DNA from: Nitrospirota bacterium
GTDB taxonomy: Bacteria > Nitrospirota > Thermodesulfovibrionia > UBA6902
Length of the DNA: 6,162 nt
Reading direction: 5' to 3'
Assembly (NCBI GenBank): GCA_015491705.1
Contig: WFVK01000213.1
Location: 1 to 6,162 of the forward strand
Positions 1 through 6,162 of this stretch are shown one piece after another. The notes under the pieces were generated by a model. It was not told the DNA's origin, did not search any database, and saw nothing but the letters and a program-made list of their open reading frames with translations. How positions within the stretch are numbered: the stretch's first letter is position 1; each line of letters begins with the position of its first letter. The position numbers were made by a program, and so were the translations under genes.

Positions 1-1438
1 GGTGCTGAACTATATAGATCATGAAGCGGAATTCATTTATGCGGGCAAGCGCGGGGGACAGCACGACATGACGCAGGACATGATAAACCGCACCCTCGTG
101 GAAAAGGCCCGGCAGGGGAAGATTGTCTGCCGGCTGAAGGGCGGCGACCCTTTTGTGTTCGGCAGGGGCGGCGAAGAGGCGGAGGTACTGTCTGAGGAGG
201 GCATAGAGTTTGAGATCGTCCCGGGTGTCAGTTCCGCCGTGGCCGCGCCCGCCTATGCGGGGATACCGCTCACGCACAGGCTCTACTCTTCCTCGCTTGC
301 GATCGTCCCCGGTTACGAAGATGTCTCAAAGAGGGAAAGCTCGATCAACTGGCCCAAGCTTGCAACCGGTGCGGGGACCATCGTATTCCTCATGGCGGTT
401 AAAAACATAGCCCTTGTATGCCGCAGGCTCATTGAAAACGGCAGGAAGCCGGATACCCCTGTGGCGGTGGTGCGGTGGGGTACAAGGGCGGACCAGGAGA
501 CACTCGTGGGCAACCTGCAGAACATGCCGGAGCTGGTCAGGGAAAATCATATCAGGCCCCCCGCGGTGATGGTGGTGGGAGATGTGGTCAATCTCAGGGA
601 GAAGCTCAGGTGGTATGAAAAGAAACCCCTCTTCGGCCGGCGCATCCTTGTTACGAGGGGACATTCCGGGGGGTTTGAGCCCCTCGGGGAACTGGGAGCG
701 GAGATAATAGAATTCCATACAATAAGCATTGTGCCGCCGGCTGACCTGTCGGGGCTTGACAATGCCATAGACAGGGCGGATTCCTATGACTGGCTGATAT
801 TTACCAGTGCAAACGGCGTGAAATTTTTCTTTAAGAGATTTTTTGAAAGAGACAGGGACATCCGGGACCTGAAGGGCGTAAAGATATGCGCAGTGGGCCC
901 CCGAACAGCCTCTGAGATATGGAGATACGGGATAAGGACGGATATGGTTCCGGAGAGATTCAATGCCGAGGGCCTGACAGCGGCGTTCATGAAAGATGCC
1001 GCAGCCCGGCAGGCCGGCACAGAGGGCAAACGGGACCTGAAAGGCATTCGCATGCTTCTCCCAAGGGCGGAATCCGCAAGGGAGGTGTTCCCAGAAAAGG
1101 TCAGGGAACTCGGCGGCGAGATAGATGTCGTCACCGCGTACCGCGCCGTAAAACCTGAAACCCACGGCAAGAGGCTGAAGAGGTTTTTAAAAGAGGGCAG
1201 GATATCCATAGCCACCTTTACAAGCGCCGCCACTTTCAACAATTTCATGGAGATAATGGCGGATGATGCGCTTGACCTCCTCAGAGATGTCACAATCGCG
1301 GTGATCGGCCCTGTCACCGCGAAGGCGGTTGAAAAGGCGGGGCTGATACCCCGTATCATGCCTGCTGAGGCGACCGTGGATGCAATGGTTCAGGAGATAA
1401 TAAACCACACAACAGGGAAGCAGGCGGAAACAAAATGA
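1..1438 (+). CDS. cobA-hemD: Uroporphyrinogen-III C-methyltransferase / uroporphyrinogen-III synthase fusion, 5' truncated
   Basis: This is a two-enzyme protein of the tetrapyrrole pathway in the cytoplasm. The HemD half closes hydroxymethylbilane to uroporphyrinogen III; the CobA/SUMT half methylates that product twice with SAM to give precorrin-2, the entry to siroheme and corrinoids. The reading frame is open at the window edge (first full codon at base 2; 478 residues visible). About 40-50 N-terminal residues, including the usual GAGPGD loop, lie upstream, so the GTG at base 2 is not the start. Residues 1 to about 205 match SUMT: YAGKRGG (13-19), RLKGGDPFVFGRGGEE (44-59), VPGVSSAVAAPAYAGIPLTHR (73-93), PVAVVRWGT (153-161), VVGDVV (191-196). 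From about 212 the HemD half shows ILVTRG, FTSANGV (267-273), AVGPRTA (297-303), LLPRAESAR (352-360), VTAYRAVKP (377-385), FTSAATFNNF (406-415) and AVIGPVTAKA (433-442). Position 103-106 reads PGYE where SUMTs usually have TGHE. The stop TGA overlaps the next start (ATGA). Both assignments are firm. Confidence 0.95.
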   Translation, partial: VLNYIDHEAEFIYAGKRGGQHDMTQDMINRTLVEKARQGKIVCRLKGGDPFVFGRGGEEAEVLSEEGIEFEIVPGVSSAVAAPAYAGIPLTHRLYSSSLAIVPGYEDVSKRESSINWPKLATGAGTIVFLMAVKNIALVCRRLIENGRKPDTPVAVVRWGTRADQETLVGNLQNMPELVRENHIRPPAVMVVGDVVNLREKLRWYEKKPLFGRRILVTRGHSGGFEPLGELGAEIIEFHTISIVPPADLSGLDNAIDRADSYDWLIFTSANGVKFFFKRFFERDRDIRDLKGVKICAVGPRTASEIWRYGIRTDMVPERFNAEGLTAAFMKDAAARQAGTEGKRDLKGIRMLLPRAESAREVFPEKVRELGGEIDVVTAYRAVKPETHGKRLKRFLKEGRISIATFTSAATFNNFMEIMADDALDLLRDVTIAVIGPVTAKAVEKAGLIPRIMPAEATVDAMVQEIINHTTGKQAETK

Positions 1439-3546
1439 CACCAGGAGACTCGAAGATCAGGGAGGCCGTTCTAAGGTACCTCAGGACAAAGGCATCAAGG
1501 CCCGCCAGGCTGAAGGAGATCGCAGGCGCGCTCCATGCAGGCGGAAAAGGGCTCCGCCGGCTCAGGCGGGTCCTCCGTTCATTGACGGAATCCGGAGAGA
1601 TATATATAACCAGGACAAAGCGTTACGGCCTGGTCGAACAGATGAACCTGGTCACAGGCCTGTTCGAGGCCCACAGGGACGGCTACGGCTTTGTCATTCC
1701 CGAGAAATCAGGGGAAAAAGATATCTTCATCGCCCCGCGCAGGACTATGGGGGCCATGTCAGGGGACCGCGTCGTGGCCCGCGTGGAAAGCCGGGTAAGG
1801 ATGGAGGGCTCCATAATAAGGATACTCGAGCGCGGGCAGAAAAAGATCATCGGCGAACTCTGCTGTGAGAAAAACATATATTATGTAAAGCCCAGGGCAA
1901 AAAATATCCCCTTTTCCATCCTCATCGGCCCGGGGGACAGGGGCGGGGCCGGGCCGGGCGACAGGGTCGTTGTCGAGATCACGTCTTATCCCACTGCCGC
2001 AGGGCCGGCCGGCGGGAAGATACTCAAGGTCCTCGGTGATGTGACGGAACCCCGTGACGAGATAAACATGATAATAGAGGAGTATTCCCTGCCCCGCAGG
2101 TTCCCTGCAGCGGTATTATCCGGGGCCAGGGGGATACGCCGGAGGGTACAGGTGCGCGGCAGGGTCGATTGCCGCGACCTCCTGACCGTCACCATCGACG
2201 GCGAGAGTGCAAAGGATTTTGATGATGCAATATCAATCAGGCGGTCGGGTTCAGGATTTGTCCTCTATGTGCATATTGCGGATGTCGGCTGGTACGTGCC
2301 GTGGGATTCCGCGCTTGACATCGAGGCGCGGCGCAGGGGCACAAGCGTGTATTTCCCCGGCAGCGTGATCCCCATGCTTCCCGAAAAGCTGTCGAACGAC
2401 CTGTGCAGCCTTGTGCCGGGACAGGACAGGCCTACATTTACGGTGGAGATGCACTTTGACGGCAGGGGGCGGATAACGGACAAAAAATTCTACCCCGCCG
2501 TTATCCACAGCAATGAGAGGATGACCTACACATCCGTCAGGAAGATACTCGTGGATAATGACGGGGATGAGAGGGAGAAATATTCATATCTCCTTGAAGA
2601 CCTTGAAATGATGGAGGAGCTGTGCGACCTCCTGAGGAAGCGGCGGATAAGGCGCGGCAGCCTTGATTTCGACCTGCCGGAGCCCGAGGTGCTCCTTGAC
2701 ATACAGGGCAGGCCCGAGGCCGTTATCAGGGCCGAACGCAACCTTGCGCATATGATTATCGAGGAATTCATGATAGCGGCCAATGAAGCCGTAGCCTCTT
2801 ATCTTGAAAGCACCGGGGTGCCGGCGATTTACAGGGTGCATGAAAAGCCCGATACGGCCAAGCTTGATGAACTGAGGCCGATCTTCAGGGCGTTCGGCCT
2901 GAATGTCAGAAAAGCCGGCGTCGGCGTGTTCCATTCGATCCTGAGACAGGTGAAGGGCACCCCCCACGAATCCCTGATGAACATCCTCCTGCTGCGTTCC
3001 CTCAAACAGGCTAAATATTCCACTGAAAATATCGGGCACTTCGGCCTGGCGTCAAAGTGCTACACGCACTTCACCTCTCCCATCAGGAGATACCCCGACC
3101 TTGTGGTACACAGAATTCTCCGGGATTCTGTGAACGGCAAAAAACTCTCCGCCAGAAAAACCGGACATCTTGAAAAGCTCCTGCCCGGCATAGCAGCCCA
3201 TTCTTCAAAGGCCGAGCGCACGGCGGACGAAGCGGAAAGGGAGATACTGAATGCCATGAGGGTGTGGTTCATGAAGGACAAGACAGGCGGTGAATACGAC
3301 GGGATCGTGACGAGGATAACATCCTACGGCCTGAAAATCCAGCTCAAGGACTTCTTTGTCGAAGGGTTCCTGCATGTTTCGTCAATGGCCGACGATTATT
3401 ACAGGTTTGACGAGAAAAACTACCGCCTCACAGGCAGGCGGGGGAAGAAGGCCTTTACCCTCGGCCAGGAAGTGCGCGTGAGGATCGACCGCGTTGATAT
3501 CGAGGAAAGGGAGATAGTGCTCGGCCTGGTGCAGGACCGCCGGTAA
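1435..3546 (+). CDS. rnr: Ribonuclease R (RNase II family 3'-5' exoribonuclease)
   Basis: This is a processive, hydrolytic 3'-5' exoribonuclease that degrades structured RNA, including rRNA and mRNA fragments, in the cytoplasm. The 703 residues show the family order: an N-terminal winged-helix domain (about 5-65), a first cold-shock domain beginning GLFEAHRDGYGFV (75-87), a second cold-shock domain (about 138-200), the RNB catalytic domain (about 243-565) and an S1 RNA-binding domain (about 618-700). The metal-binding cluster is intact in IDGESAKDFDDA: D255, D261, D263 and D264 have the same spacing as D272, D278, D280 and D281 of the E. coli enzyme. RGTSVYFPGSVIPMLPE (301-317) and HFTSPIRRYPDLVVHR (545-560) are further RNB signatures. 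The protein ends directly after S1 and lacks the basic tail that makes the E. coli protein about 110 residues longer. The start ATG overlaps the cobA-hemD stop by four bases, with a weak AGGCGG 7 bases upstream, so translational coupling is likely. Identification is firm. Confidence 0.95.
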   Translation: MTPGDSKIREAVLRYLRTKASRPARLKEIAGALHAGGKGLRRLRRVLRSLTESGEIYITRTKRYGLVEQMNLVTGLFEAHRDGYGFVIPEKSGEKDIFIAPRRTMGAMSGDRVVARVESRVRMEGSIIRILERGQKKIIGELCCEKNIYYVKPRAKNIPFSILIGPGDRGGAGPGDRVVVEITSYPTAAGPAGGKILKVLGDVTEPRDEINMIIEEYSLPRRFPAAVLSGARGIRRRVQVRGRVDCRDLLTVTIDGESAKDFDDAISIRRSGSGFVLYVHIADVGWYVPWDSALDIEARRRGTSVYFPGSVIPMLPEKLSNDLCSLVPGQDRPTFTVEMHFDGRGRITDKKFYPAVIHSNERMTYTSVRKILVDNDGDEREKYSYLLEDLEMMEELCDLLRKRRIRRGSLDFDLPEPEVLLDIQGRPEAVIRAERNLAHMIIEEFMIAANEAVASYLESTGVPAIYRVHEKPDTAKLDELRPIFRAFGLNVRKAGVGVFHSILRQVKGTPHESLMNILLLRSLKQAKYSTENIGHFGLASKCYTHFTSPIRRYPDLVVHRILRDSVNGKKLSARKTGHLEKLLPGIAAHSSKAERTADEAEREILNAMRVWFMKDKTGGEYDGIVTRITSYGLKIQLKDFFVEGFLHVSSMADDYYRFDEKNYRLTGRRGKKAFTLGQEVRVRIDRVDIEEREIVLGLVQDRR

Positions 3547-3560
3547 GTCCCGCGGGTTAT

Positions 3561-3590
3561 TTGAAACTTGCCTTCCCCATGGAGTATGAT
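3561..3590 (+). promoter_or_regulatory. Possible sigma70-type promoter in the rnr / metE-like gap
   Basis: TTGAAA at 3561-3566 and TATGAT at 3585-3590 each match the -35 and -10 consensus hexamers at five of six bases, with an 18-base spacer. It sits in the only real intergenic gap of the window, where an internal promoter would be plausible. The difficulty is geometry: transcription would begin near 3597, just downstream of the preferred ATG at 3593, which would leave the ATG at 3599 almost leaderless. It may therefore be a chance match. Confidence 0.3.
3581..3584 (+). promoter_or_regulatory. Ribosome binding site of the MetE-like gene
   Basis: GGAG stands 8 bases before the ATG at 3593, an optimal distance, but 14 bases before the in-frame ATG at 3599. 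It therefore favours 3593 as the start when the gene is read from a longer upstream transcript. Confidence 0.6.
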
Positions 3591-3592
3591 TA

Positions 3593-4615
3593 ATGGTTAT
3601 GTTTCAGAGTTTCAATACAACAGGAATCGGCAGCCTGCCGCACACCGACCCCGCGGAGGCATGCAGAATCATCCTTGATTCAGTGGATATACCGTTCTGG
3701 CCCCAGCTCCCCCACAGGAGCTTCCTGGAACTCATGGTGCCGCAGTACTCCGAGGGCTTTCCCTTTGTGAGGATTGAAGGCGAGACCATCCGCGTGGAAC
3801 ACGAGCCGGATGAGCGGGCGCTGACCGTATTCTACGAGACCGTTGCAGGGAGTTCCGGATTCCCTGTTTCAAGGGAGTATGCCGCAGGGCTGCATGCCTT
3901 TATCGATATTCTCGCGGCGCGGGACCGGAAGCTCGACACTGTGAAAGGCCATATCACGGGCCCGCTGACCTTTGCGTTGTCCCTCACGGACGACCGGAAG
4001 CGGCCGATTTATTTTGACGATGAAATGAGGGAACTGTCGCTGGAGTTGCTCAAGGGCAAGGCCGCATGGCAGATCGGGGCGCTCAGGCCCTATGCCGATA
4101 ATGTGCTGATCTTCATTGACGAGCCGATCCTCTCGGCCCTCGGCACATCCGCATACATAGGGGTGAGCCATGAAGAGGCATCCAGGATGCTCCGGGAGAT
4201 CGTCGGGCATGTCAAGGCATGCGGCGCCATAGCGGGCATTCACTGCTGCGGCAAGGCGGACTGGCCCCTTGTGCTCGGCTCGGGCATAGATGTCTTTAAC
4301 TACGATTCCTATTTTTTCTGGGACACCCTGAGCATATACCCTGCTGAAATGAAGGCCTTCATGGAAAACGGCGGCTATATAGCATGGGGTGTGGTCCCTA
4401 CGACAGAGGCGATCAGGGATGTGAACCTCCGGGGACTGGAGGAACAGCTTGAACGGGGACTGTCATCTCTTGAAAAAGCCGGGGTCCCGGGAGACAGGCT
4501 CAGGCAGCAGGCGCTTATAACTCCCTCCTGCGGGGCGGGCTCGCTGAATACAGAGGATACGCTGAAGGTGTTCTCCCTGCTTAAGGAGTTGAGAGACCGC
4601 TATGCGGGGACTTAG
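3593..4615 (+). CDS. Stand-alone MetE-like (core methionine synthase / UROD-MetE superfamily) methyltransferase
   Basis: This is probably a zinc-dependent methyltransferase acting on homocysteine or another thiol. The 340 residues correspond only to the C-terminal catalytic barrel of cobalamin-independent methionine synthase, which is about 750 residues long. Matching signatures are GIGSLPHTDP (11-20), which aligns with the IGS substrate loop of MetE; FIDEP (174-178), where D176 aligns with the homocysteine-binding aspartate (D599 in E. coli); IHCCGKADW (216-224), giving an HxC pair H217/C219; NYDS (236-239), where D238 sits near the glutamate zinc ligand of MetE; and TPSCGAGSL (310-318), giving the distal ligand C313. 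These alignments were made by eye. Short proteins of this kind include core-MetE enzymes reported to use methylcobalamin or a corrinoid protein as donor, because the half that helps bind the folate substrate is absent. The start at 3593 is supported by GGAG 8 bases upstream. The gene overlaps tmk by 14 bases. The family is fairly sure; the true substrate and methyl donor are unknown. Confidence 0.8.
   Translation: MVMFQSFNTTGIGSLPHTDPAEACRIILDSVDIPFWPQLPHRSFLELMVPQYSEGFPFVRIEGETIRVEHEPDERALTVFYETVAGSSGFPVSREYAAGLHAFIDILAARDRKLDTVKGHITGPLTFALSLTDDRKRPIYFDDEMRELSLELLKGKAAWQIGALRPYADNVLIFIDEPILSALGTSAYIGVSHEEASRMLREIVGHVKACGAIAGIHCCGKADWPLVLGSGIDVFNYDSYFFWDTLSIYPAEMKAFMENGGYIAWGVVPTTEAIRDVNLRGLEEQLERGLSSLEKAGVPGDRLRQQALITPSCGAGSLNTEDTLKVFSLLKELRDRYAGT
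4583..4588 (+). promoter_or_regulatory. Probable ribosome binding site of tmk
   Basis: AAGGAG lies inside the end of the MetE-like gene, 13 bases before the tmk ATG. The sequence is a strong match but the spacing is longer than ideal. Ribosomes ending at the TAG at 4613-4615 could also reinitiate at the overlapping ATG, so tmk translation may be partly coupled. Confidence 0.5.
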
Positions 4616-5234
4616 GGGGATTATATCCTTTGAAGGGATCGAGGGCTCGGGCAAGACCACGCAGGCAAGGCTCCTTGCGGAATATCTCAGGGACAGGGGA
4701 TACGATGTGCTTGAAACAGCGGAGCCGGGCGGCACAGGGATCGGAGAAAAGATCAGGAGGCTGCTCCTTGAGCCGCAGAATCACATGGAGCCCCTTGCAG
4801 AGCTCCTGCTGTATTATTCATCAAGGGCGCAGCTCGTAAAGGAGGTCATTGAGCCGGCGATACGCCGGGGCACTATTGTAATAACCGACCGGTTCACTGA
4901 TTCGACCGCAGCGTATCAGGGATATGCAAGGGGGATTGATTTGGGTATTATAAGCACGCTTAACGAGATCGTGGTGCCCGGGATAAGGCCTTTCCTGACC
5001 TTCCTGCTGGATATCGACGTGGAGGAGGGCCTCAGGAGAAACCGGCATGCCCGCAAAGAGGACAGGTTTGAACTTGAGACCGTGGAATTCCACAACCGTG
5101 TCAGAAAGGGATTTCTCGATATTGCGGCCAGGGAGCCTGAACGGGTGAAAATAATCGACGCCTCACGCCCCCCGGGGGAAGTGGGCATGGAAATAAGAAA
5201 AATAATGGAAGAATCATGGCATTCAGGGAAATAA
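4602..5234 (+). CDS. tmk: Thymidylate kinase (dTMP kinase)
   Basis: This cytoplasmic enzyme phosphorylates dTMP to dTDP with ATP, an essential step in dTTP supply for DNA replication. The 210 residues are normal for the bacterial family. The P-loop is FEGIEGSGKTTQ (10-21) with K18 and T19. EPGGT (41-45) follows, although the residue before it is A40 where arginine is common. TDRFTDSTAAYQG (95-107) is the DR(F/Y) dTMP-binding signature, with D96 and R97. The LID segment RRNRHARKEDRFE (145-157) is rich in basic residues while the P-loop has no arginine, the pattern of type II (E. coli-like) thymidylate kinases. The start is unambiguous because the P-loop falls where it should, near residue 12. 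The gene overlaps the upstream reading frame by 14 bases and holB by 19 bases. The tmk-holB neighbourhood is widespread in bacteria and fits a shared role in replication. Confidence 0.97.
   Translation: MRGLRGIISFEGIEGSGKTTQARLLAEYLRDRGYDVLETAEPGGTGIGEKIRRLLLEPQNHMEPLAELLLYYSSRAQLVKEVIEPAIRRGTIVITDRFTDSTAAYQGYARGIDLGIISTLNEIVVPGIRPFLTFLLDIDVEEGLRRNRHARKEDRFELETVEFHNRVRKGFLDIAAREPERVKIIDASRPPGEVGMEIRKIMEESWHSGK
5207..5211 (+). promoter_or_regulatory. Ribosome binding site of holB
   Basis: GGAAG inside the 3' end of tmk precedes the ATG at 5216 by 4 bases. The spacing is short but usable, and it supports 5216 over the next in-frame ATG at 5258, which would remove the conserved N-terminal IIGQ segment. 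Confidence 0.45.
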
Positions 5235-6162
5235 TCGGCCAGGAAAAGGCCATAAGCATGCTGAAGGGCTGCATCATGAAAAACCGCATCCCACACGCCA
5301 TGCTGTTTGCAGGTGACGAGGGAATCGGCAAGCGGCTTACCGCGCTTAATTTTGCAAAGGCCCTCAACTGCCGCGGAACAGGCGGTGAAGACCTGTTCTC
5401 CGCAGGCGGGAAAGGGGGCGCCGCAGCGGACGGCGGGGATATAGATGCTTGCGACAGGTGCCCCTCGTGCACAAAGACGGACAGGGCCAGCCACCCCGAT
5501 GTCTTTATAATCAGGCCGGAAGGCGACGGCGGGCAGATCACGGTCTCGGCAATAAGGCAGCTCGAGGAATCCCTGTCGTACAAGCCGTTTGAAGGCAGGT
5601 GGAAAGTGGCGATCATCGACGATGCGGACCGGCTCAATCAGTCCGCCTCCAATGCCTTCCTGCAGACCCTTGAAGAGCCGGCTCCCCGGAGCATCATGAT
5701 ACTGATCACCTCCAGGCCTGATGTAATGCTTGCGACCATCCGATCGAGATGCCAGAGGATAAATTTCACCCCCCTGCCGGCGGACCTGATGCAGGGGCTG
5801 ATCAGAGAAAGGCTGGAGAACCTCGACGCTGATAAGTCCACGCTCCTGAGCGTGCTTTCAGGCGGGCGCTTCGGCTATGCCCTTGATGAAAATTTAATCG
5901 CGCAGAGAGACCGGTCGTTTGAGATATTCAGGCGGATGCTCGGCAGGCTTGAAGAAGAGGCATGGAATGACAGGGATGAAATGGAGAAATGGTTTGACTG
6001 GGGGGAGATGTGGCTGCGGGATATTGCGGTATTCAAGGCGACGGGGAGGCCGGACTTCCTGATCAACCGCGACAGGGAGCACGAGATACGGGAGATATGC
6101 AGGGGGGCTGCACTGAAGGATATACTAAAACTGGCGCGGGAGCTTTATAATATAAAAAGAAA
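5216..6162 (+). CDS. holB: DNA polymerase III delta' subunit (clamp loader), 3' truncated
   Basis: Delta' is the rigid AAA+ subunit of the clamp-loader complex that places the sliding clamp on primed DNA. There are 315 visible codons, starting MAFREIIGQEKAISML, the usual N-terminus of the family. A P-loop-like GDEGIGKR (33-40) has arginine where Thr/Ser binds Mg-ATP, so nucleotide binding is doubtful, as in E. coli delta'. A zinc module is formed by C52, C79, C82 and C85 (CDRCPSC, 79-85). Between C52 and C79 lie 26 residues, nine of them glycine, against about 8 in E. coli. IIDDADRL (133-140) occupies the Walker B site, followed by NAFLQTLEEP (146-155), sensor-1-like ILITSRP (162-168) and the SRC motif at 177-179 carrying arginine-finger R178. 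The visible end, ELYNIKR, resembles the start of the final helix preceding the common NPRLAL-like stretch, so probably only 10-30 residues are missing. The gene overlaps tmk by 19 bases. Identification is strong. Confidence 0.93.
   Translation, partial: MAFREIIGQEKAISMLKGCIMKNRIPHAMLFAGDEGIGKRLTALNFAKALNCRGTGGEDLFSAGGKGGAAADGGDIDACDRCPSCTKTDRASHPDVFIIRPEGDGGQITVSAIRQLEESLSYKPFEGRWKVAIIDDADRLNQSASNAFLQTLEEPAPRSIMILITSRPDVMLATIRSRCQRINFTPLPADLMQGLIRERLENLDADKSTLLSVLSGGRFGYALDENLIAQRDRSFEIFRRMLGRLEEEAWNDRDEMEKWFDWGEMWLRDIAVFKATGRPDFLINRDREHEIREICRGAALKDILKLARELYNIKR

Noticed and set aside
2..4. GTG at the left edge as the start codon of the first gene.
   Set aside because: The SUMT N-terminus with its GAGPGD loop is missing, so the coding region must begin upstream of the window.
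326..1165. A 279-codon open frame on the minus strand opposite cobA-hemD.
   Set aside because: Its translation shows no recognisable domain, and the + strand frame carries unbroken SUMT and HemD motifs throughout. Long antisense frames are common in GC-rich coding DNA.
784..1359. A 191-codon minus-strand open frame opposite the HemD domain.
   Set aside because: It overlaps a firmly identified coding region, is rich in Ser and Arg as expected of a shadow frame, and has no family motifs.
3549..3556. The palindrome CCCGCGGG just after the rnr stop, as a possible terminator stem.
   Set aside because: It is self-complementary without a loop and is not followed by a T-run, so it does not form a credible intrinsic terminator.
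3593..4615. Calling this gene uroporphyrinogen decarboxylase (hemE) because it sits near cobA-hemD.
   Set aside because: The HxC, IDEP and PSCG signatures match MetE rather than HemE, whose typical N-terminal arginine-rich substrate motif is not seen.
4916..5637. Two overlapping minus-strand open frames (192 and 178 codons) opposite the end of tmk and the start of holB.
   Set aside because: They overlap each other and two clearly identified + strand genes, and neither shows conserved motifs.

Overview
The window is a single gene-dense stretch of a bacterial chromosome with five genes, all on the + strand. The first is truncated at its 5' end and the last at its 3' end. No tRNA, rRNA, CRISPR array, insertion sequence or prophage gene was seen. 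GC content looks to be somewhat above 55%, with heavy use of AGG for arginine and ATA for isoleucine. The cobA-hemD fusion, the tmk-holB pair and a short MetE-like enzyme together suggest an anaerobic or deep-branching Gram-negative lineage such as Nitrospirota or Desulfobacterota. That assignment is an inference from style and gene content, not a demonstrated placement.

Layout: (1) a 5'-truncated fusion of uroporphyrinogen-III C-methyltransferase and uroporphyrinogen-III synthase (1-1438); (2) ribonuclease R (1435-3546), joined to it by an ATGA stop/start overlap; (3) a 46-base gap, the only intergenic space, holding a good ribosome binding site and a sigma70-like promoter match; (4) a stand-alone MetE-type (UROD/MetE superfamily) methyltransferase of 340 residues (3593-4615); (5) thymidylate kinase (4602-5234), overlapping the previous gene by 14 bases; (6) the DNA polymerase III delta' subunit (5216-6162), overlapping tmk by 19 bases and running off the window shortly before its expected end.

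The spacing suggests one transcription unit or two closely linked ones: tetrapyrrole synthesis plus RNA decay, then methyl transfer plus DNA precursor supply plus clamp loading. The functions do not form one pathway. One possible link is that the methyltransferase half of gene 1 makes precorrin-2, the entry point to siroheme and corrinoids, while the MetE-like enzyme lacks the N-terminal half of classical MetE and resembles 'core' methionine synthases that can take methyl groups from methylcobalamin. The region is mostly core housekeeping. The points most worth following are that short MetE-like enzyme, unusual residues in the methyltransferase, and a glycine-rich insertion in the zinc-binding region of delta'.
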